From positions 1 through 23,022 of the forward strand of contig CAYNAM010000031.1 in the NCBI GenBank assembly GCA_964395065.1: a DNA stretch of 23,022 bases, read 5' to 3'. Made by a program: the position numbers and the translations under genes. This document shows, piece by piece, positions 1-6,955 of the stretch. The notes under the pieces were generated by a model that saw only the letters and a program-made list of their open reading frames with translations, made no database searches and had not been told where the DNA came from. This stretch comes from Entomomonas sp964395065 (lineage in GTDB: Bacteria > Pseudomonadota > Gammaproteobacteria > Pseudomonadales > Pseudomonadaceae). Numbering within the stretch: the stretch's first letter is position 1; every line of letters starts with the position of its first letter.

Positions 1-29
1 TTACTTTTCACGAGATAAGGACGAAACAT
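1..29 (-). CDS. Possible 5' end of a gene running off the window
   Basis: On the minus strand an ATG at 29-27 opens nine codons (MFRPYLVKS) that continue past base 1. It would begin 9 bases after the pssA stop, so it could be the next gene of the same transcript. There is no clear Shine-Dalgarno sequence before it and nine residues are too few to identify a family. This may be chance. Confidence 0.22.
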
Positions 30-38
30 TTTATAGAT

Positions 39-905
39 TTATTCAGCCTTGTCAATCGTTTTTTTTCTCTTTTTAAAGTTTAATAAATATTGTATTGGCC
101 CGGAAACAGTATACGCTAGAAAAATACACAATAATGCATAAGCAGGCGCCGTACCAATAATAGCAAATAGTAATATGATGATAAGTATCGCTATAAATGG
201 CACTCTTCCTTTGATGTCGAATGTTTTAAAACTGTAGTATTTTATATTGCTAACCATTAATAATCCTGAAGCAGCCACTAACGGTAACATCAAGTACACT
301 AAACTTTCCCCTGAAAGTTGTAGTGTGTTGAAAGACCATACACTGCTTGCAACTACCGCGGCAGCTGAAGGACTAGCTAAACCGATGAAATACCGTTTAT
401 CTACGGATCCTATTTGCACATTAAATCTAGCCAACCTCAGCGCGGCACAAGCGACATAGACAAAAGCAACCATCCACCCTATTTTTCCTGATGTTGATAA
501 TGACCACTGGAAAGCTAATATTGCAGGAGCTAATCCAAAAGCAACCATATCAGATAAAGAGTCATATTCTGCACCAAACGCACTTTGTGTATTAGTCAAT
601 CTAGCCACTCGGCCGTCTAATCCGTCCAATATCATAGCAATGAAAATGGCTATAGCACCATAAGTAAAGTAATCTCTAGCTACATCAATCCCCTCTTGGC
701 TCATTGCCACTGGAGCATACATTGCACTTACAATGGAGTAAAACCCTGCAAATAATGCAGCGGTTGTAAACAGATTAGGTAATAAATAAACTCCTTTCTT
801 TGGTACCTTTTGTCCTTTTTCATCAGAAATTTCTTCAATATACTCATCAACCGGAATTGTTATTTTTGATGATTCAGTATTTTGCTCATTTGGTTGATCT
901 AGCAT
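39..905 (-). CDS. pssA: CDP-diacylglycerol-serine O-phosphatidyltransferase
   Basis: Phosphatidylserine synthase of the membrane-embedded CDP-alcohol phosphatidyltransferase family. It joins serine to CDP-diacylglycerol, the first committed step towards phosphatidylethanolamine. The family signature D-x2-D-G-x2-A-R-x8-G-x3-D-x3-D is intact, with Asp94, Asp97, Gly98, Ala101, Arg102, Gly111, Asp115 and Asp119. About 38 hydrophilic residues precede the first membrane segment (LLPNLFTTAALFAGF), and several more hydrophobic helices follow up to a basic C-terminus. The ATG start has a strong AAGGAG seven bases upstream. In Pseudomonas pssA follows ilvC closely; here a NADAR gene lies between them and pssA has its own candidate promoter at 988-1014. 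Length of 288 residues is normal for this type. Confidence 0.95.
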   Translation of the reverse strand: MLDQPNEQNTESSKITIPVDEYIEEISDEKGQKVPKKGVYLLPNLFTTAALFAGFYSIVSAMYAPVAMSQEGIDVARDYFTYGAIAIFIAMILDGLDGRVARLTNTQSAFGAEYDSLSDMVAFGLAPAILAFQWSLSTSGKIGWMVAFVYVACAALRLARFNVQIGSVDKRYFIGLASPSAAAVVASSVWSFNTLQLSGESLVYLMLPLVAASGLLMVSNIKYYSFKTFDIKGRVPFIAILIIILLFAIIGTAPAYALLCIFLAYTVSGPIQYLLNFKKRKKTIDKAE

Positions 906-975
906 AGAAGTACTCCTTAGATGTTATCATCTTTTTGATGTATTGCATAAATCTCAATAGCATAAGTTATGTTGA

Positions 976-1014
976 ATGATTTTAATCATTATATCTCAAA
1001 TAATTTAAAGTAAA
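976..1014 (-). promoter_or_regulatory. Candidate pssA promoter with an overlapping dyad
   Basis: A perfect TATAAT on the minus strand lies at 993-988, with a weak -35 (ATTTAC or TTTACT) at 1015-1009, spacing 15-16. Just downstream, overlapping the last bases of the -10, is an inverted repeat ATGATT-TT-AATCAT at 976-989 that could be an operator. It lies about 80 bases upstream of the pssA start and after the NADAR gene. Confidence 0.45.
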
Positions 1015-1063
1015 TATTTTTGATTACTGGCTTAAATACTCCAAAAACACTCTCCATATCTAA

Positions 1064-1501
1064 TTACTTATTAAGGATTTCTCTTATATCCATAAGGATA
1101 GTGCCTAGCATATTTCTACCTTTACCATTACCACCATCCCCCCAATAGTTATCATTCTCTGTATGCTCTATTAATTTTGCTTTTCCAGTATTACGAAGTA
1201 ACTCTTGGAGTATCTCATGCTGAGTAAACTTAGCAAGTAGTGCTTTTTTCATTATATTACACTTTATTGAATCCCAATCATTTCTGATTTTTTGTTTTCG
1301 ATCGCGACCTAGTATTGCAGCAATATTAGGTGTTTTAGCTTTTCTAATTTTTTCTTGATAATTTGGGTCATTAAATTTCTGAGCTTGAAAATAATGTTCT
1401 GTTGTTGACCAAATTTTTCCATCAATTTTCACAGGATAATATGCAAAATTTGAGAACTCACCAAACTCATCTGTTACACTGTAGAACTTTATAACATTCA
1501 T
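1064..1501 (-). CDS. NADAR family N-glycosidase / ADP-ribosyl hydrolase-like protein (YbiA-like)
   Basis: A 145-residue soluble protein of the NADAR (YbiA) family. Family hallmarks are visible: the N-terminal F-S-N-F, then IWSTTEHYFQAQKF around residues 30-44, LGRDRK in the middle, and the C-terminal YWGDGGNGKGRNMLGTILM. Known members cleave N-glycosidic bonds of early riboflavin intermediates (YbiA) or remove ADP-ribose from guanine in nucleic acid, including as antitoxins to DarT-type toxins. Which applies here cannot be told from sequence, and no DarT-like partner is adjacent. The gene sits between the ilvC terminator and pssA, splitting an arrangement usually uninterrupted in Pseudomonas, so it looks like an insertion. 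A GAGAAG lies 5 bases before the ATG. The ilvC terminator ends only about 20 bases upstream, leaving little room for a promoter. Confidence 0.85.
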   Translation of the reverse strand: MNVIKFYSVTDEFGEFSNFAYYPVKIDGKIWSTTEHYFQAQKFNDPNYQEKIRKAKTPNIAAILGRDRKQKIRNDWDSIKCNIMKKALLAKFTQHEILQELLRNTGKAKLIEHTENDNYWGDGGNGKGRNMLGTILMDIREILNK

Positions 1502-1517
1502 TTATTCTTCTCAGAAT

Positions 1518-1545
1518 AAAAAACGCGACTTATGTCGCGCTTTTT
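1518..1545 (-). terminator. Rho-independent terminator of ilvC (potentially bidirectional)
   Basis: A perfect 6-bp stem CGCGAC/GTCGCG (1524-1529 with 1534-1539) with a TTAT loop. On the minus strand it is followed by a run of T, and its other side is also A/T-rich, so it could work in both directions. It lies 20 bases beyond the ilvC stop. Confidence 0.8.
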
Positions 1546-1559
1546 AAATAGCTAATTAA

Positions 1560-2576
1560 TTAGTTTTTAGATTTATCAACTAATTTATTTGCAGCAATCC
1601 AAGGCATCATTGCACGTAGACGCTCACCCACTTGCTCAATGGGATGTGCAGCTGTTAGACGGCGATGCGCGGTTAGCATTGGATAATTAGTTGCACCTTC
1701 CGTAACAAAAGCCTTAGCATAGGTGCCATTTTGAATATTTTTTAATGTTTCACGCATTGCTTTACGTGACTCTTCATTGATTACCTTAGCTCCTGTCACA
1801 TATTCACCAAACTCTGCATTATTAGAAATAGAGTAGTTCATTGTAGCTATACCACCCTCATACATTAAGTCAACGATTAATTTTAACTCATGCAGACATT
1901 CAAAGTAAGCCATTTCAGGCGCATATCCTGCCTCTACTAATGTATCAAAACCAGCTTTAACCAACTCTACACAACCACCACATAATACGGCTTGCTCACC
2001 AAAAAGGTCGGTTTCTGTCTCATCTTTGAATGTTGTTTCAATAATACCTGAACGACCACCACCAATACCACTTGCATAGGATAAAGCAACATTTTTAGCA
2101 TTGCCTGATGCATCTTGATATACAGCTACTAAATCAGGGATACCACCACCTTTAACAAACTCTGAGCGCACTGTATGACCAGGTGCCTTTGGAGCAATCA
2201 TGATAACGTCTAAATCAGGGCGTGGCACAACTTGATTATAATGGATAGCAAAACCATGAGCGAAGGCTAATGTCGCACCTTTTTTTAGATTAGGCTCTAG
2301 CTCTTCTTTATAAAGCTGACTTTGAAATTCGTCTGGTGTTAAGATCATTACTACATCAGCAGAAGCTACTGCTGCTGGCACATCAGCAACTTTAAGCCCA
2401 TGAGCTTCGGCTTTTGCTCTTGTTGGTGAGTTTTTACGTAAACCGACGACTACATCAACACCAGAGTCTTTCAAATTACAAGCATGTGCATGCCCCTGAG
2501 AACCATAACCAATGATTGCTACTTTTTTGCCTTGGATAATTGAAAGGTCACAATCTTTATCATAAAAAACACGCAT
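1560..2576 (-). CDS. ilvC: Ketol-acid reductoisomerase (NADP+)
   Basis: Second step of valine and isoleucine synthesis: Mg-dependent rearrangement of acetolactate or acetohydroxybutyrate, followed by NADPH reduction. The 338 residues match the short class I form. The Rossmann motif GYGSQGHAHA is at residues 23-32, and the metal and substrate ligands fall at the usual positions Asp190, Glu194, Glu226 and Glu230 (DLFGEQ and FECLHE). An AAAGGA precedes the ATG by a few bases. It lies 78 bases after ilvH in the same direction, with no obvious terminator between, so ilvI-ilvH-ilvC are probably one transcript ending at the hairpin at 1518-1545. Confidence 0.98.
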   Translation of the reverse strand: MRVFYDKDCDLSIIQGKKVAIIGYGSQGHAHACNLKDSGVDVVVGLRKNSPTRAKAEAHGLKVADVPAAVASADVVMILTPDEFQSQLYKEELEPNLKKGATLAFAHGFAIHYNQVVPRPDLDVIMIAPKAPGHTVRSEFVKGGGIPDLVAVYQDASGNAKNVALSYASGIGGGRSGIIETTFKDETETDLFGEQAVLCGGCVELVKAGFDTLVEAGYAPEMAYFECLHELKLIVDLMYEGGIATMNYSISNNAEFGEYVTGAKVINEESRKAMRETLKNIQNGTYAKAFVTEGATNYPMLTAHRRLTAAHPIEQVGERLRAMMPWIAANKLVDKSKN

Positions 2577-2654
2577 TTATATTTTCCTTTGAGTTTAAAA
2601 TGTTAATAATTTGGTAGTTATATTTAAAAATTAAATCTTTTATGGGGATTGATT

Positions 2655-3149
2655 TTAAATACTTAAAACTTTATCTGCTCTTGAGATTCCTGTTACACCC
2701 GTACGAACCACCTCAACAATTGTTGACATTGTTCCAATAGTAGCGATAAAGTTATCGACTTTACCACTATTTCCAGCCAATTGTATTGTATATAAATTAG
2801 GTGTTACATCTACAATCTGTCCCCTAAAGATATCAGCTGTTCTTTTTACCTCTGATCTTTGAGCCCCCGTTGCTCTAACTTTAATTAATAAAAGTTCTCT
2901 CTCAATATGGTCACTCTCTGACAGGTTGACCAATTTGACTACCTCAATGAGCTTATTAAGGTTTTTAGTAATCTGTTCTATAACCTCTGGCTTGCCCTTT
3001 GTTGTCAAAGTCAGTCGAGATACTGTTGGGTCTTCTGTCGCTGCCACTGTCAAACTTTCGATGTTGTAATTTCTCTGAGAGAATAAACCAATAACACGCG
3101 ACAATGCACCGGGTTCGTTCTCCATAAGTAAAGAGATTATATGACGCAT
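2655..3149 (-). CDS. ilvH: Acetolactate synthase small (regulatory) subunit
   Basis: Regulatory subunit that activates the catalytic subunit and gives valine feedback inhibition. The N-terminal ACT domain is clear (residues 1-75, with ENEPGALSRVIGLFSQRNYNI), followed by the family's C-terminal domain (LLIKVRA, then GQIVDVTPNLYTIQLAG). The length of 164 residues is typical. The ATG follows the ilvI TAA stop with no bases between, so translation is presumably coupled. Confidence 0.97.
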   Translation of the reverse strand: MRHIISLLMENEPGALSRVIGLFSQRNYNIESLTVAATEDPTVSRLTLTTKGKPEVIEQITKNLNKLIEVVKLVNLSESDHIERELLLIKVRATGAQRSEVKRTADIFRGQIVDVTPNLYTIQLAGNSGKVDNFIATIGTMSTIVEVVRTGVTGISRADKVLSI

Positions 3150-4874
3150 TTAGGTACGCTCCGTTTTACTTAACCACATATCGCGCATTGAACCATCACG
3201 AATTTGCATAGGGTAAACATGCTCACTTGCATCTGTTTTTATGTTCATAAATACGAGGCGATCTTTTAGAGAAAAAGCTTCTCGCATAGCACCATCTAGT
3301 TTAGATGCATCTTCAACATTAATGCCAACATGTCCATAAGACTCAACCAACTTCTTGAAATCTGGTAATGAGGTCATATAGGAGTGAGAATAACGGCTAT
3401 TGTATTGCATATCTTGCCATTGCCTAACCATTCCTAGTACACCATTGTTTAAGCAAATAATTTTAACTGGCAAATCGTATTGCAAACAGGTAGAAAGTTC
3501 TTGAATATTCATCTGAATACTTCCCTCACCTGTTACACAAGCCACGTTTGCATCTGGGAAACTTAACTTAATTCCCATTGCTGCTGGAAATCCAAACCCC
3601 ATAGTTCCTAATCCACCTGAATTTATCCAACGGTTAGGCTTATCAAAAAGGTAATGTTGCGCAGCAAACATTTGATGCTGGCCCACATCTGATGTGATAT
3701 AAGTATCACTATCTTTAGTAACATCATAAAGCGTACTAACAACAAACTCAGGCTTTATTATTTTTTGATCATCTTTATCGTATGGAAATAAACCCTTACT
3801 GCGCCACTCATCAATTTGCTTCCACCAATCCAGTAGTGGCTCTACTGACATGTGAGAAGTAAGTTCATTCACTACGGTTATCATTTCAGATAAGACATTA
3901 TCAACAGGGCCTACGATAGGAATATCGGCTCTAATTGTTTTGGAAATAGAGGCCGGATCAATATCAATGTGAATAATTTTTGCATTCGGGCAGAATTTTT
4001 TCACATCATTAGTAACGCGATCATCAAAACGCATTCCTACCGCAAGAATAACATCACTATGATGCATAGACATATTAGCAGTATAACTGCCATGCATACC
4101 TGGCATACCAATAAATTGTTTATCTGATCCAGGATAACCACCAAGTCCCATTAATGTATTGGCAACAGGTAAGTTCAATTTACGAGCTAACTCTGTGAGT
4201 TGGGCGGAAGCAAAGCCTAGAATTACTCCACCACCAGAGCAAATTACGGGTCTTTTTGCTGAAAGTAATAATTCTGCAGCTTTACGAATTTGCCCAGAAT
4301 GTCCACGTTGAACAGGATTATAAGACCGTAACTTAACCTGTTTTGGAAAAACATATTCAAACTTTTCCGCAGGATTACAGGTATCCTTTGGAATATCAAT
4401 AACCACAGGACCAGGCCTTCCTGATTCTGCAATATAGAAAGCTTTTCGCATAATCTCAGGAATTTCTGATGCATGTCTAACCATAAAACTATGCTTTACA
4501 ATCGGTCTTGAAACGCCAGCCATATCAACTTCTTGAAAGGCATCAGAACCTATTAATGAGGTTGCTACTTGCCCAGAAATAACAACCATTGGAATAGAAT
4601 CCATAAAGGCTGTAGCTATTCCTGTAATAGCATTTGTTGCACCTGGCCCCGATGTAACAAAGACCACTCCAGCCTTACCCGTTGCTCGGGCATAGCCATC
4701 AGCCATATGAGTTGCTGCTTGCTCATGACGAACTAAAATATGTGTCAGTTCTTTTTCTTTGAATAACGCATCATAAAGATGCAATAATGCGCCACCTGGA
4801 TATCCGTATATATACTTTACACCTTCGTCGCGTAAAAAACGAACAACCATTTCCGCGCCAGATAATAATTCCAC
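3150..4874 (-). CDS. ilvI: Acetolactate synthase large (catalytic) subunit
   Basis: Thiamine-diphosphate enzyme that condenses two pyruvates, or pyruvate and 2-oxobutyrate, in the first common step of branched-chain amino acid synthesis. Three domains are seen: N-terminal pyrimidine-binding with the activating Glu51 (LVRHEQAATHMADGYA), a central FAD-type domain (about 190-345), and the C-terminal diphosphate-binding domain with GEG at 449-451 and LNN at 475-477. GEG replaces the textbook GDG; I believe this is a lineage variant and not a defect. The start is GTG, chosen because it begins the conserved N-terminus and has AGAGGT eight bases upstream. It stands first in the ilvIHC group, behind a long structured leader. 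Confidence 0.97.
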   Translation of the reverse strand: MELLSGAEMVVRFLRDEGVKYIYGYPGGALLHLYDALFKEKELTHILVRHEQAATHMADGYARATGKAGVVFVTSGPGATNAITGIATAFMDSIPMVVISGQVATSLIGSDAFQEVDMAGVSRPIVKHSFMVRHASEIPEIMRKAFYIAESGRPGPVVIDIPKDTCNPAEKFEYVFPKQVKLRSYNPVQRGHSGQIRKAAELLLSAKRPVICSGGGVILGFASAQLTELARKLNLPVANTLMGLGGYPGSDKQFIGMPGMHGSYTANMSMHHSDVILAVGMRFDDRVTNDVKKFCPNAKIIHIDIDPASISKTIRADIPIVGPVDNVLSEMITVVNELTSHMSVEPLLDWWKQIDEWRSKGLFPYDKDDQKIIKPEFVVSTLYDVTKDSDTYITSDVGQHQMFAAQHYLFDKPNRWINSGGLGTMGFGFPAAMGIKLSFPDANVACVTGEGSIQMNIQELSTCLQYDLPVKIICLNNGVLGMVRQWQDMQYNSRYSHSYMTSLPDFKKLVESYGHVGINVEDASKLDGAMREAFSLKDRLVFMNIKTDASEHVYPMQIRDGSMRDMWLSKTERT

Positions 4875-4945
4875 GCTCGTTTACCTCTTTAAGCTATTAC
4901 TCACTAAATTTAGGTAGATAAGTTCTTCACCAGCATAACATGCAC

Positions 4946-5069
4946 GAAAATAATCGCCGACTATATCAGCTGCTAGCTAATAAACTTAAGAAAACTCATT
5001 ATGGCGAATTTTCTAACCCGAAGCGAGGTAACGCATTTTGGGTAAACTAAGTCGGCGCCGGTAAGCGCC
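4946..5069 (-). promoter_or_regulatory. Structured ilv leader with competing RNA helices (attenuator candidate)
   Basis: In the minus-strand transcript, GGCGC (5069-5065) can pair locally with GCGCC (5058-5054). The overlapping CGCCGAC (5057-5051) can instead pair perfectly with GTCGGCG (4961-4955). That distal segment also pairs, with a 2-base bulge, with GAAAATTCGCC (5013-5003 with 4958-4946). The first two helices share bases and cannot coexist, as in transcription attenuators. No helix is followed by a classical long U run, so the mechanism is uncertain. Confidence 0.4.
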
Positions 5070-5088
5070 ATGTTACTAATTCTGCTAT

Positions 5089-5151
5089 TTACAAACTAAC
5101 AATAATTAGTGCTTTGACTATTATTGTTGTAGTTAATGGTTCATAAGTCAA
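5089..5151 (-). CDS. Candidate Ile/Leu/Val-rich leader peptide upstream of ilvI
   Basis: A 20-codon frame beginning at TTG and ending at TAA, reading LTYEPL...TIIVKALIIVSL, with ten of 20 residues Leu, Ile or Val, including I-I-V and L-I-I-V runs. It ends just before the first GC-rich hairpin of the ilv leader and lies downstream of a candidate promoter at 5180-5208, the layout expected of an attenuation peptide. Weak points: the start is TTG with only GGGG about ten bases upstream as a ribosome site, and AT-rich DNA often encodes Ile and Leu by chance. Confidence 0.35.
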   Translation of the reverse strand: MTYEPLTTTIIVKALIIVSL

Positions 5152-5179
5152 GTGCTATTAGCCCCATAGGGACAAATTC

Positions 5180-5208
5180 GCTATAAAAATTAAACTTAAC
5201 CAAAGCAA
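5180..5208 (-). promoter_or_regulatory. Candidate ilvIHC promoter
   Basis: On the minus strand TTGCTT (5208-5203) and TATAGC (5185-5180) are spaced by exactly 17 bases. Transcription would start near 5173, giving a leader of about 300 bases before ilvI that contains the candidate leader peptide and the competing helices. No regulator site was recognised. The -35 is a weak match. Confidence 0.4.
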
Positions 5209-5327
5209 ACGTTTCGCTTTAAAATAAAATTGCAAAATTTAAGAATATTTTAGAATATTTCACCAAAGTCTTATAAATCATCAATATAAAACATCGAACT
5301 CTTTGGGTTTCAGGTTGAAAATAACAT

Positions 5328-5819
5328 CTAGTAATCTTGGCAATTATCTTTAATTTTACTTTGTAAATCATTAACTTTGGCTGCTAGCTCATCAGGGGTT
5401 AAGCGTCTCACCACCCCATCCACATTAACTTTAGCTCGAGGATAATTGGTATAAGTAGCTAAATCTTTCCTCATACTTTCACAAGCTACTTTTAACTGCT
5501 TCTCATCTTGAGCTGCTTTTTGTTGAGCCGCCTGATTATAAGCTGCCTGCTTATCATCAACTGCCTTTTTATCTATCGAGCTATCTTTAACTTGCTCTTT
5601 CTTATCATCTTGCTTTGCTTTTTCCTCTGCTCGAAGTCTTGCAGCTAATGATGCTGTTGTTTCCTCATGAGGTTCTGGTTTTTTAATATTGGTATCAACT
5701 GTCGCAGGGGGTTTTGAGCTATAGTGAACCTGTCCTTTTGAGTCGACCCAACGATAAGTTGTTTGTGCAACAGCTGAGAAGGTCAATAAGCTTGATATTA
5801 ATAAAATAGTATATTTCAT
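5328..5819 (-). CDS. Exported DUF4124-domain protein
   Basis: A 163-residue protein with a clean signal peptide (MKYTILLISSLLTFSAVAQ, cut after about residue 17-19), then the DUF4124 motif TYRWVDSKGQVHYSSKPP, then a long Lys/Glu/Gln/Ala-rich helical or coiled-coil stretch (about 45-120) and a short C-terminal part with one Cys in each half (CESMRK and DNCQDY). The start was moved inward to this ATG because AAGGAG lies five bases upstream and the signal peptide begins there; the 12 codons before it look like untranslated leader. DUF4124 is common in periplasmic proteins of Pseudomonas and relatives; its function is unknown to me. It is divergent from an M23 peptidase that carries the same domain. 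Confidence 0.85.
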   Translation of the reverse strand: MKYTILLISSLLTFSAVAQTTYRWVDSKGQVHYSSKPPATVDTNIKKPEPHEETTASLAARLRAEEKAKQDDKKEQVKDSSIDKKAVDDKQAAYNQAAQQKAAQDEKQLKVACESMRKDLATYTNYPRAKVNVDGVVRRLTPDELAAKVNDLQSKIKDNCQDY

Positions 5820-5868
5820 ATATACTCCTTTTTGAACATAAACTGTAACGTACACTACTTCATTTTTG

Positions 5869-5895
5869 ATAATAAAATATACTATGCGACGTCAA
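5869..5895 (-). promoter_or_regulatory. Candidate promoter of the DUF4124 gene
   Basis: TTGACG (5895-5890) is a strong -35 on the minus strand; TATTAT (5874-5869) lies 15 bases further, or TTATCA (5872-5867) 17 bases further. It lies about 50 bases before the start and shares the divergent spacer with the M23 peptidase gene. Confidence 0.4.
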
Positions 5896-6032
5896 TAAAT
5901 AATTAAGAATTTTCACTACTACTAGTTAGAGGCTATTATATAATATTGTTACGAATAAATAATAGGATAACACCTGATTTATTTTAATGTAGATTGTACA
6001 CCGCTTATTATAGATTTGGGATTATAAGAGAT

Positions 6033-6941
6033 ATGATTACTGGTTTAAGGCAAGATAAATTTCTTTTTGCACTCTTATTTTGCTGTTCTTGTTATGTTGT
6101 AGCCATCCCCATATATCAACACATAGATAAAAATGGTGTTGTCACCTATACAGACCAAGCACTCCCTGGATCAAAAACGGTTGACTTCAGCGATGAAATT
6201 ATTGAACATATCGAAAATCAAGTCCATTTAAATATTGTAAAACATGCGGGCGGCGAAACCCTAAAGATAAGAAATGATCTGTATGCCCCTGTCGAAATTC
6301 GTTTAAAACTGGAAGAGCTAGTCAATGTTGTTGGCGCAAACAACAAAGAATTACACTGGATATTACCTGCAAGGAAAGAAATACGTTTAGTAACGTTAGC
6401 CCCTTATGATAAATCAAAACCTATGCATTATAAACCTGTACTTTCCTATGCATTAGGAGATCCAAGACTTAAACCAGAAACGTATAGATACCCTCTACCT
6501 TGGAGGGGAGGCCCATTTTATCAGTCACAGGGGCCATCAGGAAAGTTTAGCCATACTGGCCCCAAAGGGCGCTATGCAAGAGACATTAGCATGCCTGAAG
6601 GAACGCCCATCATTGCAGCACGCTCAGGTGTAGTTGTAAAAGTTGAAAATAGTCAAACAGGTAAAGGGGATAACCCATCAGGAAACTTTATCCGTATATT
6701 GCATAGTGATGGAACGATGAGTGTCTATTTACATCTCAAAAGGGGATCTATTTCCCCAAAAGAAGGAGATCAAGTCAAAGTAGGTGACCTGATTGCTTTA
6801 TCAGGAAATACAGGCCGCAGCACAGGCCCACATTTACACTTTGTCATTCAGCGCAATGTAGGCATGTCCGTCATATCTATCCCCTATGAGTTCACTCAAC
6901 CCGTTAATAGCAAAACTATTTATAGAGAAAATAATAACTAA
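6033..6941 (+). CDS. Periplasmic M23-family metallopeptidase with N-terminal DUF4124 domain
   Basis: A 302-residue exported protein. A signal sequence (residues about 7-25, FLFALLFCCSCYVVA) is followed by a DUF4124 motif (IYQHIDKNGVVTYTDQALPG, 27-46), a linker domain, and a C-terminal LytM/M23 domain (about 170-290). Zinc ligands expected for M23 are visible as His174 and Asp184, His234 in VYLHL, and the HxH of GPHLHF at 267-269. The first His and Asp are ten residues apart instead of the usual HxxxD spacing, which I have seen in related M23 proteins. M23 enzymes cut peptidoglycan cross-bridges or act as amidase activators. The ATG at 6033 is preferred over an upstream TTG because it starts the signal peptide; its ribosome site is weak (AAGAG). 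Confidence 0.85.
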   Translation: MITGLRQDKFLFALLFCCSCYVVAIPIYQHIDKNGVVTYTDQALPGSKTVDFSDEIIEHIENQVHLNIVKHAGGETLKIRNDLYAPVEIRLKLEELVNVVGANNKELHWILPARKEIRLVTLAPYDKSKPMHYKPVLSYALGDPRLKPETYRYPLPWRGGPFYQSQGPSGKFSHTGPKGRYARDISMPEGTPIIAARSGVVVKVENSQTGKGDNPSGNFIRILHSDGTMSVYLHLKRGSISPKEGDQVKVGDLIALSGNTGRSTGPHLHFVIQRNVGMSVISIPYEFTQPVNSKTIYRENNN

Positions 6942-6955
6942 TTGCCTACACCATG

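Noticed and set aside
4449..4451. GEG instead of GDG in the thiamine-diphosphate motif of IlvI (residues 449-451) considered as loss of function
   Set aside because: Glu can serve as the metal ligand, the surrounding block is perfectly conserved, and I believe the same variant occurs in Pseudomonas. The motif lies within the coding region 3150-4874.
4974..5072. A 32-codon frame on the minus strand (starting MALTGADLVYP) in the ilv leader, considered as a leader peptide
   Set aside because: It has no ribosome site, is not rich in Leu/Ile/Val runs and lies inside the GC-rich helices; the frame at 5089-5151 fits attenuation better.
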